64,000 nt of DNA from Cupriavidus pauculus. Lineage in GTDB: Bacteria; Pseudomonadota; Gammaproteobacteria; Burkholderiales; Burkholderiaceae. Location of the stretch: contig NZ_CP033969.1 in assembly GCF_003854935.1 (NCBI RefSeq), positions 1,860,001-1,924,000 of the forward strand. The letters are read 5' to 3'. The translations under genes and the position numbers were made by a program. The notes under the pieces were generated by a model, which saw only the letters and a program-made list of their open reading frames with translations, made no database searches and was not told the DNA's origin. The first letter of the stretch is position 1. Each line of letters starts with the position of its first letter. This document shows, one piece after another, positions 33,417-40,680 of this stretch.

Positions 33417-34193
33417 TCAAACCTCCGGATTCAGCAGCGTCATGTCAGACCCGCCGCCGATGTCCTCGGCGCGGATCACCACCACCGACACGTTGTCGCG
33501 GCCGCCGTTGTCCAGCGCCTGCTTCAGCAGCGCGTCGGCGGCGCGGGCGGGGTGGGGGTCGGCGGCCAGCACGGCGGCGATCTGGTCGTCCTCCACCTCG
33601 TTGCTGAGGCCGTCGCTGCAGAGCAGGAACAGGTCGCCATCGCCGATTTCCAGCGTCAGCCGCTCCAGGTCCAGCGTGGTGGACGCGCCCACCGCCCGCG
33701 TGATCGTGTTGTGGGCGGGATGGTGGCGCGCTTCCTCGGCCGTGATCAGCCCCCGCGCCTTCAGGCGCTCTACCTGGCTGTGGTCGCGCGACAGCTGCTT
33801 CAGGTGGCCGTCGCGGAACAGGTAGAGCCGGCTGTCGCCGGCCCAGAGGCAACTGCACTGGCGCTCGCACGCCAGCAGGATGACCACCGTGCTGCCAATC
33901 ACGCGCACCTTGAGCCGCGCGGCTTCGTCGATCAGCAGCTGGTTGACGGTCTGCATGGCGATGCGCGCGTGGTCGACGGCGGCGTCCAGGCTATCGGCCC
34001 GGGGCAGCGCGGCCAGGGCCTGGACGATGGCGCGGCTGGCGAAATCGCCCACCGCGTGGCCGCCCATGCCGTCGGCCACGACCCAGATGCCGTGCTCGGG
34101 CATCGCCAGGCAGGCATCCTCGTTGCGCTCACGCACCCGGCCCACGTCTGTGCACGCGGCCGAGCTCCAGCGGAATTGCGATACGCAGGTCAC
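33417..34193 (-). CDS. PP2C-type protein phosphatase (PppA-like)
   Basis: 258 aa from a GTG with CGGAG upstream. The metal-site motifs of soluble bacterial PP2C are all present: RERNEDACL, WVVADGMGGH, GSTVVIL, LWAGDSRLY, LLCSDGLSNEV, GGRDNVSVVV. It should reverse the action of the kinase at 16940, as PppA does for PpkA. It lies behind peptide 6 on the same strand with a hairpin between, so part of its expression may come from the sigma-54 promoter at 34631. Confidence 0.92.
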   Translation of the reverse strand: MTCVSQFRWSSAACTDVGRVRERNEDACLAMPEHGIWVVADGMGGHAVGDFASRAIVQALAALPRADSLDAAVDHARIAMQTVNQLLIDEAARLKVRVIGSTVVILLACERQCSCLWAGDSRLYLFRDGHLKQLSRDHSQVERLKARGLITAEEARHHPAHNTITRAVGASTTLDLERLTLEIGDGDLFLLCSDGLSNEVEDDQIAAVLAADPHPARAADALLKQALDNGGRDNVSVVVIRAEDIGGGSDMTLLNPEV

Positions 34194-34232
34194 GGCATGC
34201 TCCGGCGCGGGGCGACACCGTCCCGCGCGTAA

Positions 34233-34249
34233 GGCGCCCCCGGGGCGCC
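34233..34249 (-). terminator. hairpin between peptide 6 and PP2C gene
   Basis: Perfect GGCGCCCC-C-GGGGCGCC palindrome without a T-run. It could lower, rather than stop, read-through into the phosphatase gene. Confidence 0.4.
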
Positions 34250-34297
34250 GGATGTCTGGAAGTCACCGCGAAAGTCCTGCCGACAGGCGGGCAGGGC

Positions 34298-34588
34298 TCA
34301 GACCAGTCGTCCCTTGTTGCGGGCGTCCATGCCGGTGTCGACCGTGATGGTGGAATTCGGCGCCGTGTTCTGGACGTTCACGTTCTGGAACTGATTGTTC
34401 ATCTGATCAGCATAGAAGCTGTAGTTGATCTCGTAAAAGTTCACGACAGGCAACGCGCCGGGCCGGGCAGCCACGTAGGGCTGGATCCAGCCGAACACCC
34501 ACGGCGCGCCACCGCCCCGGACGGCCGACATGGCGCGGAAATCGAGCTCGCGATGGGTGTTCAGGTCGCGGATGGTCAGGGTCGCCAT
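34298..34588 (-). CDS. double-glycine leader peptide 6 (96 aa, divergent mature part)
   Basis: Leader MATLTIRDLNTHRELDFRAM then SAVRGG. The mature part (~70 residues) has APWVFGWIQPYVAA, a tyrosine-rich stretch (NFYEINYSFYADQ) and a Q/N-rich stretch (NNQFQNVNVQNTAPN). It shares the leader and Q/N bias but not the YFGNGSAF core. GGAGA before the ATG. It stands behind its own sigma-54 promoter and before the PP2C gene. Candidate cargo of the C39 transporter. Confidence 0.75.
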   Translation of the reverse strand: MATLTIRDLNTHRELDFRAMSAVRGGGAPWVFGWIQPYVAARPGALPVVNFYEINYSFYADQMNNQFQNVNVQNTAPNSTITVDTGMDARNKGRLV

Positions 34589-34630
34589 GATGGTCTCCTT
34601 GGGCAGGCTTGCGGGGGATGCCTCTGTTCA

Positions 34631-34645
34631 GCAAGCGGTGTGCCA
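34631..34645 (-). promoter_or_regulatory. sigma-54 promoter for peptide 6
   Basis: TGGCACACCGCTTGC on the minus strand, near-perfect match to the consensus (TGGCAC-N5-TTGC), 43 bases before the start codon. Confidence 0.85.
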
Positions 34646-34926
34646 CGGTGGGGGCGTGACGTCGGCGGGGTTCTTAGGATCAAATGTGATGCCGGATGCT
34701 CGTTCGGCGTTGGTTGGGCGCCAACACCCGTGCTGGAGTGGTGGGGCAGGGCCGTCAGGGGCGGGCCGACAGGAGCCATATCGGCGAAGAGCGAGCGGCC
34801 GACAGCGGTTGCCGGTGGCGGACCAACACAATCGGTTCGTAGCTGTTGGTCGATGCCCGACGAAACCGGGTCCCCGGAAACCTCCGATTCCCCGCCAGCC
34901 CTTGTCGGACCGTGGTTCGGCCCCAC

Positions 34927-34941
34927 TGGCACGCTTGATGC
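34927..34941 (+). promoter_or_regulatory. sigma-54 promoter for the LRAT-domain gene
   Basis: TGGCACGCTTGATGC, GG and GC 10 bases apart, 62 bases before the start codon. It shares the -24 block and the spacer with the promoters at 16613 and 21892. The gene-free stretch 34646-34926 shows nothing else. Confidence 0.78.
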
Positions 34942-35002
34942 GGTTGGGTAGGCACCAACGCCGCACTGCCTGCCCGCCACCGACACCAGAATCGAGACCG
35001 CC

Positions 35003-35470
35003 ATGAACACCCAAGACCAACAACAAGCCAGCCGCCCGGACGATGCCTACCAGCCCGGCGCCCATCTGGTGACGGAACGCAATGGCTACGCCCATCACGG
35101 CATCTACGTCGGCCAGGGCCGCGTGATCCACTACGCCGGCTTCTGCCAGGCGCTGCATGCGGGCCCAGTCGAGGAAACCTCGCTCGAACTATTCGCCCAG
35201 GGCCATGGCGTGACCGTGCGCAACCAGCCCTGCGCGCGCTACCTCGGGCAGGAAGCCGTCGCCCGTGCCCGCAGCCGCCTGGGCGAGAACCGCTATCACC
35301 TGCTGACCAACAACTGCGAACACTTCTGCACGTGGTGCCTGCTCGGCCAGGCCCGCAGCGAACAGGTGGAAACCTGCCTGCGCAACCCGGCAGCGGCAGT
35401 GGTTACCGTGCTGCACCTGGCACTGGCCATGCTGTCGGGCATCCACCCCGCCAGCCTGACGGCCGCCTGA
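35003..35470 (+). CDS. LRAT-domain (NlpC/P60-like) protein under sigma-54 control
   Basis: 155 aa. LRAT-type papain-like fold: His32 in HHGIYVG, His43 in RVIHYAG, and the catalytic Cys105 in NNCEHFC. A hydrophobic C-terminal helix (AAAVVTVLHLALAMLSG) may anchor it to the membrane. Relatives act as acyltransferases, phospholipases or peptidases. No signal peptide. The shared sigma-54 promoter type ties it to the peptide genes; it could modify peptides or lipids, or protect the producer. The substrate is unknown. Confidence 0.82.
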   Translation: MNTQDQQQASRPDDAYQPGAHLVTERNGYAHHGIYVGQGRVIHYAGFCQALHAGPVEETSLELFAQGHGVTVRNQPCARYLGQEAVARARSRLGENRYHLLTNNCEHFCTWCLLGQARSEQVETCLRNPAAAVVTVLHLALAMLSGIHPASLTAA

Positions 35471-35502
35471 TCCCCCAACCATTGCCACCAAAGGAGCCCG
35501 CC

Positions 35503-35751
35503 ATGTCCGGATTGATCGACTGGGAAAGCTGCGACACCCGCACCGGCCGCGCCTGCCACCGCCGCTGCACCCCGGACCGCGCCAGCGCCCGGCCCGCCCC
35601 CCGCCCACGCCGCGCCGACCGCCATGGCAGGGCGCCGGCGGAGTTTGCTATACTCCGCCCTGTCTTCCGACCCGCCCGCGCCACCGCGGCGCCAGGCCGG
35701 TGCAGACGGTCCGCTCGCCGTAGTTCAATGGATAGAACGAGCGCCTCCTAA
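35503..35751 (+). CDS. small Arg-rich ORF that runs into the tRNA gene
   Basis: AAAGGAG stands 6 bases before the ATG, 32 bases behind the LRAT gene, so it may be translated with it. The first ~20 residues (MSGLIDWESCDTRTGRACH) look protein-like; the rest is Arg/Pro/Ala-rich and reads through the tRNA promoter and into the tRNA. It may be the worn end of a gene or a chance frame. Confidence 0.3.
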   Translation: MSGLIDWESCDTRTGRACHRRCTPDRASARPAPRPRRADRHGRAPAEFAILRPVFRPARATAAPGRCRRSARRSSMDRTSAS

Positions 35752-35788
35752 GCGCTAGATACAGGTTCGATTCCTGTCGGCGGGACCA
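35714..35788 (+). tRNA. tRNA-Arg (anticodon CCT)
   Basis: Cloverleaf seen by eye: acceptor CTCGCCG pairs with CGGCGGG (one T-G), D-stem GTTC/GAAC, anticodon loop CTCCTAA between AGCGC and GCGCT, T-arm ACAGG-TTCGATT-CCTGT, then A and an encoded CCA. A TATACT -10 box lies at about 35649-35654. The integrase gene 170 bases downstream marks its 3' end as the prophage attachment site. Confidence 0.93.
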
Positions 35789-35805
35789 TAATCAAGTCCG
35801 CAGCA

Positions 35806-35934
35806 GTTCACCAAAGTTCTCCCTCCCGCCGTAAATCAAGGCTTCCTAGCCTTTCGACGTTCACCAAAGTTCGCGGTGAACCGTTGGCATCCGTCACTTT
35901 TTGGGGCATCCTTTGGGGCATTCTCTGATGCCCC
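35806..35934. repeat. integrase arm-type repeats next to attL
   Basis: Direct repeats GTTCACCAAAGTTC at 35806-35819 and 35859-35872, with an inverted GGTGAAC at 35874. A second set TTTGGGGCAT stands at 35900-35909 and 35912-35921, with inverted ATGCCCC at 35928. Placed between tRNA and integrase gene, they fit arm sites of the integrase or its excisionase. Confidence 0.6.
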
Positions 35935-35955
35935 GATTATCGGTGCCCCTACGCG

Positions 35956-37167
35956 ATGCCCCGCACGGTCGAACCTCTCACCGACACCAAAATCCGCAAC
36001 GCCAAGCCGCGCGAGCGCGCCTATAAGCTGTTCGACGGTGGTGGCCTCTATTTGGAGGTCATGACCGATGGGCGAAAGCTCTGGCGGTTCAAATACGTCC
36101 GGCCGTCCGGTGCCGAGAATCGGCTCGGCTTTGGCACCTACCCTGCCGTGACGTTGGCCCAGGCGCGGGCCCAGCGCGAGACAGCCAGGTCGCACGTCAC
36201 CGACGGCAAGGATCCGGGCGCGGTTAAACAGGACCAGCGCCGCGCCGCCAAGATCGCCGCCGGAAATTCTTTCGAGGCGGTCGCCCGTGACTGGCACGCC
36301 ACCAAAAAGGAAAGCTGGAACGAGGTCTATGCCGGCAAGGTTCTGGCCTCGCTCGTGAACGACGTCTTCCCCGTCCTGGGCAGCACCCCCATTGCCGACA
36401 TCCGCGCGCCGGCGATCCTGGCGCTGCTCAAGACGATCGAGTCCCGCGGCGTCCGCGACACCACGAAGCGCATTCTCCAGCGTATGCGTGCGGTGTTCCA
36501 GTACGGGATCGTCTATGGCCTGTGCGATCGGAACCCGGCCACTGACATCGACAGCGAGGTCGTGCTGAAGCAGACGCCCGTGCAGCACCAGGCCAGGGTG
36601 CCGCTGGCCGAACTGCCGCAGCTGCTGCGCGACATCGATGGCTACGAGGGTGACAAGGTGACGCGCCTGGCGTTGCAGTTCATGACGCTGACGTTTGTGC
36701 GCACCACGGAGATGATCCAGGCGCAGTGGGACGAGATTGACGAGAAGAAGGCTGAGTGGCTGGTGCCGGCAGAGCGGATGAAGATGCGCGACCCGCATGT
36801 GGTGCCGCTATCCACGCAGGCGCTTGCCGTGCTGAAGGAACTGCGCGAGATCACTGGCCACCGCCGGTATCTGTTCTACAGCCCGCGCGGCAAGACTGGT
36901 CACATCAGCAACAACACGATGCTTTATGCGTTGTACCGCCTGGGGTATCACTCGCGCATGACCGGCCACGGGTTCCGGGGCCTGGCGTCCACCGCGCTGA
37001 ACGAACTGGGATTTCGGCCCGACGTCATCGAGCGCCAGCTCGCGCACGTCGAGCGCAACAAGGTGCGCGCCGCGTACAACCACGCGCAGTACCTGCCCGA
37101 GCGCCGGCAGATGATGCAGTCCTGGGGGGATATGGTCTCAGGCCTTCGAGAAGCTGGCAACCAATAA
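35956..37167 (+). CDS. int: P4-type tyrosine integrase
   Basis: 403 aa with the N-terminal DUF4102 arm-binding domain (LTDTKIRNAKPRERAYKLFDG), a core-binding part (about 100-190), and a catalytic domain. In the last, Arg stands in FVRTTEMIQAQW, H-x-x-R in GHGFRGLASTAL, and Tyr in AAYNHAQYLPER. The usual HxLR is HGFR here, as in many P4-type enzymes. Such integrases target tRNA 3' ends, in agreement with the tRNA-Arg next to it. Confidence 0.93.
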   Translation: MPRTVEPLTDTKIRNAKPRERAYKLFDGGGLYLEVMTDGRKLWRFKYVRPSGAENRLGFGTYPAVTLAQARAQRETARSHVTDGKDPGAVKQDQRRAAKIAAGNSFEAVARDWHATKKESWNEVYAGKVLASLVNDVFPVLGSTPIADIRAPAILALLKTIESRGVRDTTKRILQRMRAVFQYGIVYGLCDRNPATDIDSEVVLKQTPVQHQARVPLAELPQLLRDIDGYEGDKVTRLALQFMTLTFVRTTEMIQAQWDEIDEKKAEWLVPAERMKMRDPHVVPLSTQALAVLKELREITGHRRYLFYSPRGKTGHISNNTMLYALYRLGYHSRMTGHGFRGLASTALNELGFRPDVIERQLAHVERNKVRAAYNHAQYLPERRQMMQSWGDMVSGLREAGNQ

Positions 37168-37184
37168 GCTACGGAGAAGTCGCT

Positions 37185-38222
37185 ATGTTCACGCTTTCAA
37201 AGGACGAGTTCTTAGCTCGTAACCGAATTTCCGAGGAGAAGTGGATTAAGAGCGGTTGCACTTGGAACGAACTAAAAGCAATTGCGGATCATTACTTGGC
37301 CGGTCAAAAAGATCTGACCACGTCGGCGGAGATGTTTGCGAGCATGATGCAAAGGATAAAACCCGTCCATTCTGTTCGTTTTCGGGTTAAGAATGTTGAA
37401 CATTTGCTAGAAAAAATTGTCCGAAAGCGGGCGGATAAAAGGCCACAGAAAAAGTACCAGACTATATCCGTTGATGATTATCAGGAGGTGGTGACCGACT
37501 TGGTCGGGATTCGTGCGTTGCATCTTTTCAAAGCGGATTGCTTTTCAATAGATAAGGAAATTCGCGCAGGGTGGCGACTGAAAGAAAAACCTGTGGCCTA
37601 TGTCCGCCAAGGAGATCCAGTCGAATTCAGGGAACAACTTCGAAATCACGGATTCAAAATTAAGGAACACGATGCGGGTTATCGATCGGTGCACTACGTT
37701 GCGTCAACTCGACCAGGAATAAGGGATATACCTGTAGAAATTCAAGTTAGAACGATCTTTGAAGAAGGGTGGAGTGAGATTGATCATGAGGTGCGATATC
37801 CTAATTTCCTGAACGATCCCATGATCGAGTACTTTCTCGGTATATTTAATAGAATTTCCGGGGCGGCGGATGAAATGGGGAGCTTCGTGCGAAAATTGAC
37901 TGCCTCTATGGAAACCGGCGAAGAACGTTTGAAGCTGGCACGCCTTGAAAGGGACGCCGCCATGGAAGACGTTCGCCAGGCATTAAGTGAAGCTCAACAA
38001 GAGCGAGAGCTAAGCGGTACGCTGCGCAACTCCCTCGCTAAGGCCGAGAAAGAACTGAAACGGCTGCGAGAGAACTCCGAAGTTGTCGACAACCTTTCGG
38101 AAGACACGCCGACCCGTAGGCTGTGGCGCGAAAGATCGGCTTATCTCAGTCAGTTGAAGGCTAGCTTGTCGCCGCCGCCCCTGTTTTCCTCCCAACTTGA
38201 CGGGAAGCAAGAAAGCGAATGA
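37185..38222 (+). CDS. RelA/SpoT-domain nucleotide pyrophosphokinase-like protein, low GC
   Basis: 345 aa, GGAGAAG before the ATG. The synthetase fold (about 55-235) shows VTDLVGIRALHLF, AGYRSVHYVA and PVEIQVRTIFEEGWSEIDHEVRY, the RelA/SpoT signature. No hydrolase or TGS domain. A long coiled coil (about 255-310) follows. Base use is clearly poorer in GC than the phage genes around, so it came separately. Prophage-borne single-domain members of this superfamily are known as toxins or phage-defence effectors (toxSAS, CapRel). That role is plausible here; no antitoxin gene is obvious next to it. Confidence 0.8.
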   Translation: MFTLSKDEFLARNRISEEKWIKSGCTWNELKAIADHYLAGQKDLTTSAEMFASMMQRIKPVHSVRFRVKNVEHLLEKIVRKRADKRPQKKYQTISVDDYQEVVTDLVGIRALHLFKADCFSIDKEIRAGWRLKEKPVAYVRQGDPVEFREQLRNHGFKIKEHDAGYRSVHYVASTRPGIRDIPVEIQVRTIFEEGWSEIDHEVRYPNFLNDPMIEYFLGIFNRISGAADEMGSFVRKLTASMETGEERLKLARLERDAAMEDVRQALSEAQQERELSGTLRNSLAKAEKELKRLRENSEVVDNLSEDTPTRRLWRERSAYLSQLKASLSPPPLFSSQLDGKQESE

Positions 38223-38259
38223 CGCTGGCAGGCTGTGCCAGGGGCCTGTACAAAGGAAA

Positions 38260-38691
38260 TTATTGGTTCTGAATAATTTGAGATAAAACGTCGGCCGGCA
38301 CCGCGAAGAAGCCCAGGCGGCCGGCCAGCGGCGTGAAGGGAAGCGGCTGGGCGCCGCGTAGGGCGAAGCCTTGGCAGCCAGCCATATGCCAGTACGAGGT
38401 CCGGCGCTCGGGTGGCACGCAGGCAGTGACCTCTGCCATGCCGACGATGCCGCCGCGCTGCAGTTCCTCGGCTAGTGGAAAGCGGTGCTGGATGCCGGCC
38501 TGCTGGAAGACCAATGCCGCCGCGCTGTACTCCAGCCGCGTCATGCCCTTGGCGGCGTGGATCAGCACCGGCCCACGGAACCGCGTGGCCCACGTCCGAT
38601 TCTCGATGTCCTTGTGGCCGTTGACGATCAGCCATGCCCATGGCTGGCGGATGGACAGGGCCTTGGTCGGTAACGAGCGGGTGAGTGTCAC
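38260..38691 (-). CDS. ASCH-domain protein
   Basis: 143 aa from a GTG with GAGGTGA upstream. ASCH fold (PUA-like): KALSIRQPWAWLIVNGHKDIEN at the start, GPVLIHAAKG, then GFFAVPADVL near the end. Phage members are thought to bind RNA or modified nucleic acid; some cleave RNA or amidohydrolyse nucleosides. Common near phage early genes. Exact role not known. Confidence 0.82.
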   Translation of the reverse strand: MTLTRSLPTKALSIRQPWAWLIVNGHKDIENRTWATRFRGPVLIHAAKGMTRLEYSAAALVFQQAGIQHRFPLAEELQRGGIVGMAEVTACVPPERRTSYWHMAGCQGFALRGAQPLPFTPLAGRLGFFAVPADVLSQIIQNQ

Positions 38692-38708
38692 GATTTCACC
38701 TCAAGGTT

Positions 38709-38990
38709 ATGGGGCGCGATGCCGATAGGGCGGCTATGACCAAATTTTTCGACAAAGACCTCGAAGAGCAACTTGGTACCGGTGCAGCGCTTCAAATTGC
38801 TGCGCTGGCTTCCGAGCTGCGCGGGCAAATGGATTCGTACGACGCGATCCGAAAAGCTCAGGGCAAGCCCACTCTCGAAGAAGAGATGGACGAAGCCATT
38901 GAGTATGTTCGCCAGATGGTTGCGAGGGGTGAGGCCCGCCGCGAGGACTATCCGGAGATCTTCGAGGACGAGCCGGGCTCTGAGGGGTAA
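38709..38990 (+). CDS. hypothetical phage protein
   Basis: About 93 aa, acidic, helical, with a C-terminal stretch EEEMDEAIEYVRQMVARGEA. No family recognised. The start may also be the ATG at 38736. It lies divergently from the ASCH gene with hardly any room for a promoter, which lowers confidence. Confidence 0.4.
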   Translation: MGRDADRAAMTKFFDKDLEEQLGTGAALQIAALASELRGQMDSYDAIRKAQGKPTLEEEMDEAIEYVRQMVARGEARREDYPEIFEDEPGSEG

Positions 38991-38995
38991 TTCCG

Positions 38996-39856
38996 TCACG
39001 CGATCAACTCCATCTGGGCACGCTGTCGCTCGAGCGCGGAAGAGCATGACGGGTTGAGCCAAACCACCTCTGTGCGCGCGCGGCCGCCGTCAGCCATATG
39101 CCGGCGTTCGTGGCGTTCCCAATCGGCGAATAGCTCGTCGTCGTACAGTGCGCTGGGGTAGCCGGACAGCACCACCATCGCGGTGCTCGCGTGGAGTACT
39201 GCGGCCAGCGCCCGGTGGTCGTCGTCGGTCATCTCGTGCCGATAGCCGTGGGTCTTCGCGGACCGGCCCATGATCGCGGACCTGGTGCTGTGGGCGTAGG
39301 GTGGATCCGCGTAGATCAACGCGTTCGGGTTGTCCATCCTCGCGATCACCTCGAGTGCGTCGCGATTCTCCAGCAGTACTCCCTGCAGCCGGCGGGTGAA
39401 CGAAGGGATTGCATCGGCCCAGCGCGACCATTCTGCCGACGGCAACCCACGGCCATCCGTCAGCTTCGAGCGGAAGCCGGTGCGGCAGCCGCGCGTGGCG
39501 CTGTCGCTGCCGTGGCCGAAGAACGAGCGCACGATCATCTTGTGCGCGCTGTCGATGTCGTCGACGGCCGCCTCGTACGACCAGTCAAATTCGTCACGCG
39601 AGAACGGGGTGAGGGCCACGCGTCGTTGTAGCTCGAGTGCTTTGTCCTGATCGCGCAATACTCGGAAAACGTTCACCACCTGGCCGTCGAGGTCGTTGTA
39701 GCACTCGGCTGGCACGCGGTCCTTCTGCAGCAGGATCCCGGCGCCGCCGCCGAAAGGTTCTACGTAGCACGAGTGGGCGGGAAAGAATCCCATCACCCAT
39801 GGCGCCAGGCGGAACTTGCTGCCGTGGTAGCGGAGCACTGGTCGGGTGACGGTCAC
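38996..39856 (-). CDS. Dam-type DNA adenine methylase
   Basis: 286 aa from a GTG that overlaps the upstream frame (GTGA). N-terminal SAM motif LRYHGSKFRLAPWVMGFF with EPFGGGAGI, and the catalytic ADPPY in ALIYADPPYAHS: the D12 class (Dam family) N6-adenine methylases. Phage copies often protect phage DNA from host restriction. It is the last gene of the leftward early operon. Confidence 0.9.
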   Translation of the reverse strand: MTVTRPVLRYHGSKFRLAPWVMGFFPAHSCYVEPFGGGAGILLQKDRVPAECYNDLDGQVVNVFRVLRDQDKALELQRRVALTPFSRDEFDWSYEAAVDDIDSAHKMIVRSFFGHGSDSATRGCRTGFRSKLTDGRGLPSAEWSRWADAIPSFTRRLQGVLLENRDALEVIARMDNPNALIYADPPYAHSTRSAIMGRSAKTHGYRHEMTDDDHRALAAVLHASTAMVVLSGYPSALYDDELFADWERHERRHMADGGRARTEVVWLNPSCSSALERQRAQMELIA

Positions 39857-40680
39857 GCTGCCTCCCCTTGCTGGGCGACCGTCAGCGCGACGGCCACCGG
39901 CCGCACCCACACCGGCGTGGCCGACAGCATGAACGTCTCTCCGGTCTCGGCCAGCATCAGCGTGGTGCCCATCACCTCGGCAATGGCCACGGCCGCATCC
40001 GGCGGCACGGCATTGCCAATGCGCTCGCGCCAAGCCTGATCGCTCAGGCCGTCCAGTTCCAGGTATTCTTCCGGTTCGATCAGCGACTGCAGCGCGGCCA
40101 GCTCCAGCGTTGTGAACGGACGGTGCCACGTTCCGTCCAGCGCGCGGATGATCGCCACCACCTTCTCGCTGGCGGCCGGCAGGCGCGGGTCGGCCACCGA
40201 CCACCGGCCGTTGTCGTGGCCGGCAGCTGCGGACACGGCGCCGCTGGGCTGATCCCAGCCGACCACGCCGTAGTGGCCGCCCGTCAGGTAGTTGTCGCCG
40301 CGCTCGCGCCGCATGCCCGGGCGCGGATCAGCCACAGCGAAGGCCCCCTGACCCGTGGTGCTGCCGGCGATCACCGTGCCGGTCGCCTCGTTCCAGGGCG
40401 TCACCGCGTACTTGCCGAACGTTGGGCCGTCGCGGCGCGGGTCGGCAACGCATTGGCCGGTGCCGTGGGCGCTGGTGACGGCGCCGGCCGCGTCGGACCA
40501 TGGCACGATCCGGTATTCGTTGTTGTGCTTGGCCGGGCCGGCGTGCCGCGGGTCCGCCACGCTGAAGGTGCCTTGGCCGGGCGACTTCACACCGATGATG
40601 GCACCGGACGGCTCGCCCCAGCGAAGCACGCCGTACTGCTGGTACTGGGCGGCTTCGGTCGGGCCGCGTGCGGCCCGCGC
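39853..40680 (-). pseudogene. C-terminal remnant of a DNA cytosine methyltransferase
   Basis: The end of the frame has the last C5-methylase motif (WRERIGNAVPPDAAVAIAEV). Before it come three units of the type YGVLRWGEPSGA..GQGTFSVADPR, seen in phage dcm-type proteins. The catalytic PCQ motif and the N-terminal SAM motifs are missing. Upstream, the frame merges into the middle of the ATPase gene. A deletion has joined the two, with the break at about 40655-40690. Such a fragment cannot methylate DNA. Confidence 0.75.

Noticed and set aside
16940-34193. Remains of a type VI secretion cluster
   Set aside because: Kinase, FGE, FHA and PP2C look alike, but no TssB, TssC, Hcp, VgrG, ClpV or TssM genes occur; the structural genes are those of type I export.
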